The position numbers were made by a program, and so were the translations under genes. The notes beneath the pieces were generated by a model. That model did no database searches, was not told the origin of the DNA, and worked only from the letters and a program-made list of their open reading frames with translations. A DNA stretch of 11,247 bases, taken from the NCBI GenBank assembly GCA_023424865.1, contig JAFADM010000022.1, positions 1 to 11,247 of the forward strand, given 5' to 3'. This document shows, piece after piece, positions 8,260 through 11,247 of this stretch (position 1 is its first letter; every line of letters begins with the position of its first letter). This stretch comes from Bacillota bacterium (lineage in GTDB: Bacteria; Bacillota_A; Clostridia; DSM-8532).

Positions 8260-8273
8260 CTTTCAATTGAAAG
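8260..8273. repeat. 14-bp perfect palindrome after the isomerase gene
   Basis: CTTTCAATTGAAAG is self-complementary over all 14 bases and begins ten bases after the stop codon at 8250. It has no T-run behind it, so it is not a terminator by itself. It could be a dimeric regulator site or an RNA 3' structure; no protein can be assigned. Confidence 0.4.
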
Positions 8274-8298
8274 ACCGGGTAGAAAAGCTTAAACTAAA

Positions 8299-8356
8299 GC
8301 GGGCTAAAGCCCGCAACCCAATTAAAGAGAAGCGTCGATAAAAATGCTTGTTTTTT
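8299..8356 (+). terminator. Probable end of the glycosidase operon: two hairpins and a T-run
   Basis: The first hairpin is perfect, GCGGGC-TAAA-GCCCGC (8299-8314), but is followed by AACCC rather than T. The second (8330-8349) pairs AAGCGT with ATGCTT using one G-U pair and is followed by G and six T (8351-8356). Together they are a plausible but not strong intrinsic terminator between the isomerase gene and the separately promoted dehydrogenase gene. Confidence 0.45.
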
Positions 8357-8357
8357 A

Positions 8358-8386
8358 TTGACATTTATCAGCTATAGGGTACTAAT
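8358..8386 (+). promoter_or_regulatory. Promoter of the hydroxyacid dehydrogenase gene
   Basis: A perfect -35 box TTGACA (8358-8363) is followed after 17 bases by ACTAAT (8381-8386, four of six matches to TATAAT). The leader to the chosen start would be about 80 bases. I see no convincing structured element in that leader. Confidence 0.6.
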
Positions 8387-8474
8387 ATATTGAAAAGGAT
8401 AAAAGCCGTGTAGTAAGGATTCCTGTCCGAAAAAGGATGAAATCATTGGTACACGTGCGGAAATGGAGCAGATT

Positions 8475-9431
8475 ATGAAAATTATCGTTTTAGACGGCTA
8501 TGCCCTAAACCCCGGCGATTTAAGCTGGAGCGGACTTGAAGCTTTAGGCGAGCTTACCGTTTATGATCGTACGGCGCCGGAGGCAGTCGTTGAGCGTATT
8601 GGCGATGCCTCCATCGTGTTCACCAATAAAACACTTATTACCAGAAAGGTTATTGAAGCGTGCCCTTCCCTGAAGTTTATCGGGGTTCTGGCCACAGGCT
8701 ACAATGTGGTAGATACGGCAACAGCCAGTGAAAAAGGAATTATTGTTACCAATATTCCTGCTTACAGCACTCAGTCTGTCGCCCAATTAACTCTGGCTCT
8801 TATTCTTGAGCTTTGCCATCATGTGGGTGCCCATTCCGACAGTGTAAAAAGAGGTGATTGGACCAACAGCAAGGATTTTTGCTATTGGAATTATCCCCTT
8901 GTGGAGCTTGCGGGAAAAAATCTGGGTATCATCGGTTATGGCCAAATCGGCAAAGCCGTTATAAAGCTGGCTTCTGCCTTTGGGATGAAAATACTTGTTT
9001 ACAGCCGCAGCCAGGGAATTAAGGAAGAGGGCGAGATATCCTTTGTTTCATTGGAGGATCTTTTGGCAAACAGCGATGTGGTCTCTCTGCACAGTCCTTT
9101 AACCGCCCAAACCGAGAACCTTATTAATGAAGCAACTCTTTCGAAAATGAAAGACGGTGCGTTCTTCATCAATACCTCCAGAGGTCCCCTGGTTAATGAG
9201 GGAGATCTGGCCAAGGCCCTTGAATCCGGAAAATTGGCCGGTGCAGCAGTGGACGTGGTTTCCGTTGAACCCATTCGTGCCGACAACCCGCTTTTAAAAG
9301 CGCCGAATATCTTTATTACTCCTCACTTTGCCTGGGCTCCCAAGGATGCACGCATAAGGCTTATGACCATTGCGGAGAACAATGTTAAGGCTTATCTTGC
9401 AGGCAGCCCCGTAAATGTTGTAAACCGGTAA
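8475..9431 (+). CDS. D-2-hydroxyacid dehydrogenase (hydroxypyruvate reductase/glycerate dehydrogenase-like)
   Basis: I chose ATG 8475 (318 residues, MKIIVLDGYALNPGD) over ATG 8463. It has TGGAG six bases upstream, whereas the upstream ATG lacks a ribosome binding site and adds only four residues that are foreign to the family's N-terminus. The NAD-binding motif is GYGQIG (154-159). The catalytic set of the family is complete: R236 in NTSRGPLV, E265 in VVSVEP and H284 in TPHFAWAP. Length is normal. The family reduces 2-keto acids to D-2-hydroxy acids with NAD(P)H. The LDGYALNPGDLSW start is what I know from glycerate dehydrogenase/hydroxypyruvate reductase annotations, but the substrate is not proven. 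It has its own promoter and terminator, so it is not tightly tied to either neighbouring locus. Confidence 0.88.
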   Translation: MKIIVLDGYALNPGDLSWSGLEALGELTVYDRTAPEAVVERIGDASIVFTNKTLITRKVIEACPSLKFIGVLATGYNVVDTATASEKGIIVTNIPAYSTQSVAQLTLALILELCHHVGAHSDSVKRGDWTNSKDFCYWNYPLVELAGKNLGIIGYGQIGKAVIKLASAFGMKILVYSRSQGIKEEGEISFVSLEDLLANSDVVSLHSPLTAQTENLINEATLSKMKDGAFFINTSRGPLVNEGDLAKALESGKLAGAAVDVVSVEPIRADNPLLKAPNIFITPHFAWAPKDARIRLMTIAENNVKAYLAGSPVNVVNR

Positions 9432-9463
9432 GCGGATTTGATTGCCCGGGGCTTCTGTATAAA

Positions 9464-9491
9464 ATGAAATTGCGACGGGCGATAATTTCAT
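9464..9491. repeat. 8-bp inverted repeat after the dehydrogenase gene
   Basis: ATGAAATT (9464-9471) and AATTTCAT (9484-9491) are perfectly complementary around a 12-base GC-rich centre. It lies just before the GC-rich terminator and has no T-run of its own. It may be a 3' stabilising hairpin in the dehydrogenase transcript. Confidence 0.35.
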
Positions 9492-9511
9492 AAATGAGTT
9501 CTTGTTAACAA

Positions 9512-9553
9512 GCGGGCGGAGAGGCGCTTACTCTGCCCGCTTTTAGTCTTTTT
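9512..9553 (+). terminator. Intrinsic terminator of the dehydrogenase gene
   Basis: GCGGGCGGAG (9512-9521) pairs with CTCTGCCCGC (9531-9540) over ten positions with one G-U pair. The loop is nine bases, and the T-rich tail TTTTAGTCTTTTT follows (9541-9553). It separates the metabolic genes from the nif-related genes. Confidence 0.88.
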
Positions 9554-9724
9554 GTATAACAACAGAGATTCTGTGATCCGTCTGCGAGCTGTACTTGGGC
9601 TAAGTGGGCGAGATTCTTTTCAACTAAAGCAACTGGCTTTTGAGTATAAGATATAAGCCTGAATGGATCTAAAACATACAAAAAAATATGAAATGTTTCA
9701 CTTTAAATATTGCATAATTACAAA
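9554..9724. other. Intergenic stretch before the ANTAR gene promoter
   Basis: No gene is supported here. I see only a small palindrome, ACAGA-GAT-TCTGT (9562-9574), the 8-mer GAGATTCT repeated at 9565 and 9610, and a weak hairpin AAAGC-N5-GCTTT (9626-9640). The right half becomes very AT-rich towards the promoter. Confidence 0.4.
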
Positions 9725-9752
9725 TTGCATTGCCTGCTAAAACGTATATAAT
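9725..9752 (+). promoter_or_regulatory. Predicted promoter of the ANTAR gene
   Basis: A perfect TATAAT lies at 9747-9752. The -35 region is poor: TTGCAT at 9725-9730 with a 16-base spacer. A weak -35 suggests an activator or low basal use. Transcription would start near 9759 and give a leader of about 170 bases. ATTGCAT appears twice nearby (at 9709-9715 and 9724-9730), 15 bp apart, which could be a regulator's direct-repeat site. Confidence 0.45.
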
Positions 9753-9754
9753 AG

Positions 9755-9796
9755 ATGTTATAGCCAAAATTAAATAGGATAAAGCATAGGGGCTTT
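9755..9796 (+). promoter_or_regulatory. Candidate ANTAR-binding hairpins in the ANTAR gene's leader
   Basis: The second hairpin is clear: AAAGC (9781-9785) pairs perfectly with GCTTT (9792-9796) around the six-base loop AUAGGG. Ten bases upstream, a weaker candidate first hairpin pairs ATGTT (9755-9759) with AAAAT (9766-9770), with one G-A mismatch, around the loop AUAGCC. Both loops have A at position 1 and G at position 4, the known signature of RNA bound by ANTAR proteins such as EutV. The 3' arm of the second hairpin is also the first five bases of the terminator's 5' arm, so the two structures exclude each other. Weak point: the visible -10 box would start transcription near 9759, too late to include the first hairpin's 5' arm. 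Confidence 0.55.
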
Positions 9797-9858
9797 TCAA
9801 AAATCACTGTGGGACCAGTATTTTGCTGGACCGTTTATGATTTTTGGAAAGCTTTTTT
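9792..9858 (+). terminator. Intrinsic terminator in the ANTAR gene's leader
   Basis: GCTTTTCAAAAATCA (9792-9806) pairs with TGATTTTTGGAAAGC (9838-9852) over 15 positions with one G-U pair, followed directly by six T (9853-9858). The 31-base apical region contains a further CCAG-N7-CTGG stem (9815-9829). It sits between the promoter and the start codon at 9931, so it must be a conditional terminator (attenuator) for this gene, not the end of another one. Confidence 0.8.
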
Positions 9859-9930
9859 GAATATACTTTTATGATATACGGCGTGAGTAACCGAATCCTT
9901 GAAAAAAACGTATCAGGGGGTGAGATTGGA

Positions 9931-10503
9931 ATGGGCCAGGGAAAATTCATTCTCATCGGAGATGACAAAAAAATTCTCGCAGGAGTAAAAAATACACTCG
10001 TTGCAGACGGTTACCTTTATATTGGCTATACCAATCAAACCCAGAGTGTTCTGAGAACCGTAAGAAAGACCCTTCCCGATCTCGTTGTTCTGGAGGTTCA
10101 GGATAGGTTTTACGAGCAAAAGGAAATACTTGAGGTCATTGACGATGAGCTTTTAGCACCTTGTGTTCTTGTACTTAAAATGCGCAGTGACGAAGTGCTG
10201 CAGTTTGTACGCCAGTCAAAAATTATGACCTATATTATGAAGCCTCTTTACGACGAGGTGCTGCTCCAGATTGCCGATTTGTCCATTAGTCATTTTAACC
10301 GGGTTGTGGAGTATGAGCATAAGCTGAAAAAAATTAACGAGAACCTTGCCGCAAGAAAAGTGATTGAAAAGGCTAAATGGCTCATTGTTGAAAAGCGGGG
10401 CATGTCGGAAAACGAGGCTTATGACTTCATACGGAAAAAGAGCAGGGATAACCGGCTTCCTATGAAAGAGGTTGCGCAGGCCATTCTTCTGGCAGAAAGC
10501 TGA
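9931..10503 (+). CDS. REC-ANTAR transcription antiterminator, nif-associated
   Basis: I chose ATG 9931 (190 residues), with AGGGGGTGA seven bases upstream. A longer frame from a TTG at 9844 would start inside the leader terminator and has no ribosome binding site. Residues 5-120 form a receiver-like domain with the acidic pair D11-D12 and the conserved lysine K104 (YIMKPL). The phospho-acceptor site reads VVLEVQ, with E55 where Asp is normal, and the usual Thr/Ser position is also lost (VLVLKMRS). A helical linker at about 121-138 leads to a good ANTAR domain at 136-190 (ARKVIEKAKWLIVEKRGMS, then AYDFIRKKSR and VAQAILLAES). ANTAR proteins bind paired hairpins in nascent RNA and prevent termination. 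Lying directly before nifH, it is probably a nitrogen-fixation regulator whose receiver responds by protein contact rather than phosphorylation. Confidence 0.87.
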   Translation: MGQGKFILIGDDKKILAGVKNTLVADGYLYIGYTNQTQSVLRTVRKTLPDLVVLEVQDRFYEQKEILEVIDDELLAPCVLVLKMRSDEVLQFVRQSKIMTYIMKPLYDEVLLQIADLSISHFNRVVEYEHKLKKINENLAARKVIEKAKWLIVEKRGMSENEAYDFIRKKSRDNRLPMKEVAQAILLAES

Positions 10504-10591
10504 AAAGCAAAAAATGCAGGATTGGATAAACAAACATGCAAAATGACCTAAAGATGTTTTTAAGAAATCTGTAGTGTCGTGTGTGAAATCT

Positions 10592-10635
10592 TTTATACAA
10601 AAGACCTGCGAGGGAAGGCTTTATCTTTGTATAAA
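10592..10635. repeat. 10-bp inverted repeat upstream of the nifH promoter
   Basis: TTTATACAAA (10592-10601) and TTTGTATAAA (10626-10635) are perfectly complementary, separated by 24 bases that contain CCT and AGG able to pair inside. The right arm ends nine bases before the nifH -35 box. There is no T-run, so it is not an intrinsic terminator for the ANTAR gene. It could be an activator or repressor site for nifH or a hairpin in readthrough RNA. Confidence 0.5.
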
Positions 10636-10643
10636 TTGCAAAG

Positions 10644-10672
10644 TTGACAAAGTGCAAGTTGGCTGGTATCAT
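10644..10672 (+). promoter_or_regulatory. Strong sigma-A-type promoter of nifH
   Basis: A perfect TTGACA (10644-10649), a 17-base spacer and TATCAT (10667-10672, five of six matches), with a TGn extension just before the -10 box. Transcription would start near 10679. A short dyad, TTGCA-N12-TGCAA (10636-10657), is centred on the -35 box and could bind a repressor. I see no sigma-54 (GG-N10-GC) promoter here. Confidence 0.75.
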
Positions 10673-10722
10673 TATAGCATAATCAAAAATTGAAACAGCA
10701 AATTCCATGATTGAATGAAACT

Positions 10723-10774
10723 GTTTGGGCTCAGACGCCGGAATCCGACTTAAAAAGGATTTTGGCGTTTTTTT
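10723..10774 (+). terminator. Intrinsic terminator with competing hairpin in the nifH leader
   Basis: ACGCCGGAATCC (10735-10746) pairs with GGATTTTGGCGT (10757-10768) over 12 positions with two G-U pairs, and a run of seven T follows (10768-10774). It lies about 55-95 bases after the predicted nifH transcription start and 75 bases before the nifH ATG, so it would cut nifH transcripts unless disabled. A weaker alternative hairpin (10723-10744), with GGC/GCC closing a six-base UCAGAC loop, would occupy the terminator's 5' arm. Its loop has G at position 4 but not A at position 1, so it is only a partial match to the ANTAR target. Confidence 0.8.
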
Positions 10775-10836
10775 GTTATTCAGAAGCAGTAGTAAATTTT
10801 GTTTTGCAAAGAAGAATGGGTTTTAGAAAAGAATAG

Positions 10837-11247
<411 letters not shown>

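Noticed and set aside
8463..8474. Upstream ATG for the dehydrogenase gene
   Set aside because: No ribosome binding site precedes it, while TGGAG is well placed for ATG 8475, where the family's typical N-terminus begins.
9844..9930. N-terminal extension of the ANTAR protein from a TTG codon
   Set aside because: It starts in the 3' arm of the leader terminator, has no ribosome binding site, and adds residues unlike a receiver domain start.

Overview
The window looks like chromosomal DNA from an anaerobic, nitrogen-fixing member of the Firmicutes, most likely a clostridium of the Lachnospiraceae type. The reasons are strong AGGAGG-type ribosome binding sites before nearly every gene, sigma-A promoters with near-consensus boxes, a membrane sensor-regulator of the AraC/YesM type, a clostridial-style NifH, and an ANTAR antiterminator gene beside it. 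There are no insertion sequences, CRISPR arrays, rRNA or tRNA genes that I can see.

Left part (1-8250): a glycoside-utilisation locus. The N-terminal half of a membrane-anchored sensor/regulator reads leftward out of the window (690 to 1). Diverging from it is a tightly packed rightward set of four genes. Three are tandem but clearly divergent TIM-barrel glycosidase-like proteins of the GHL6 / GH42-like type (1113-3149, 3198-5153, 5168-7288). The fourth is a sugar isomerase/epimerase-like TIM barrel (7339-8250). None of the four has a signal peptide, so they should act in the cytoplasm on imported glycosides, with the regulator probably sensing an extracellular ligand. The 420-base divergent control region holds a promoter on each strand, a 9-bp direct repeat around the regulator's -10 box, and an unexplained terminator-like hairpin.

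Middle (8251-9553): a D-2-hydroxyacid dehydrogenase gene, hydroxypyruvate reductase/glycerate dehydrogenase-like. It has its own promoter with a perfect TTGACA box and ends in a strong intrinsic terminator.

Right part (9554-11247): the start of a nitrogen-fixation locus. A 190-residue REC-ANTAR RNA-binding antiterminator gene (9931-10503) is followed by the first 133 codons of nifH (10849 to the window end). The ANTAR gene and nifH each have a leader containing a convincing intrinsic terminator between promoter and start codon. In the ANTAR gene's own leader, a hairpin with the six-base loop AUAGGG overlaps the 5' arm of the terminator. This is the arrangement expected of an ANTAR target, with A at loop position 1 and G at position 4. 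The most interesting reading is RNA-level control of nif expression: the ANTAR protein controls its own synthesis and probably nifH by transcription antitermination. The motif in the nifH leader is less canonical, so that part is inference.
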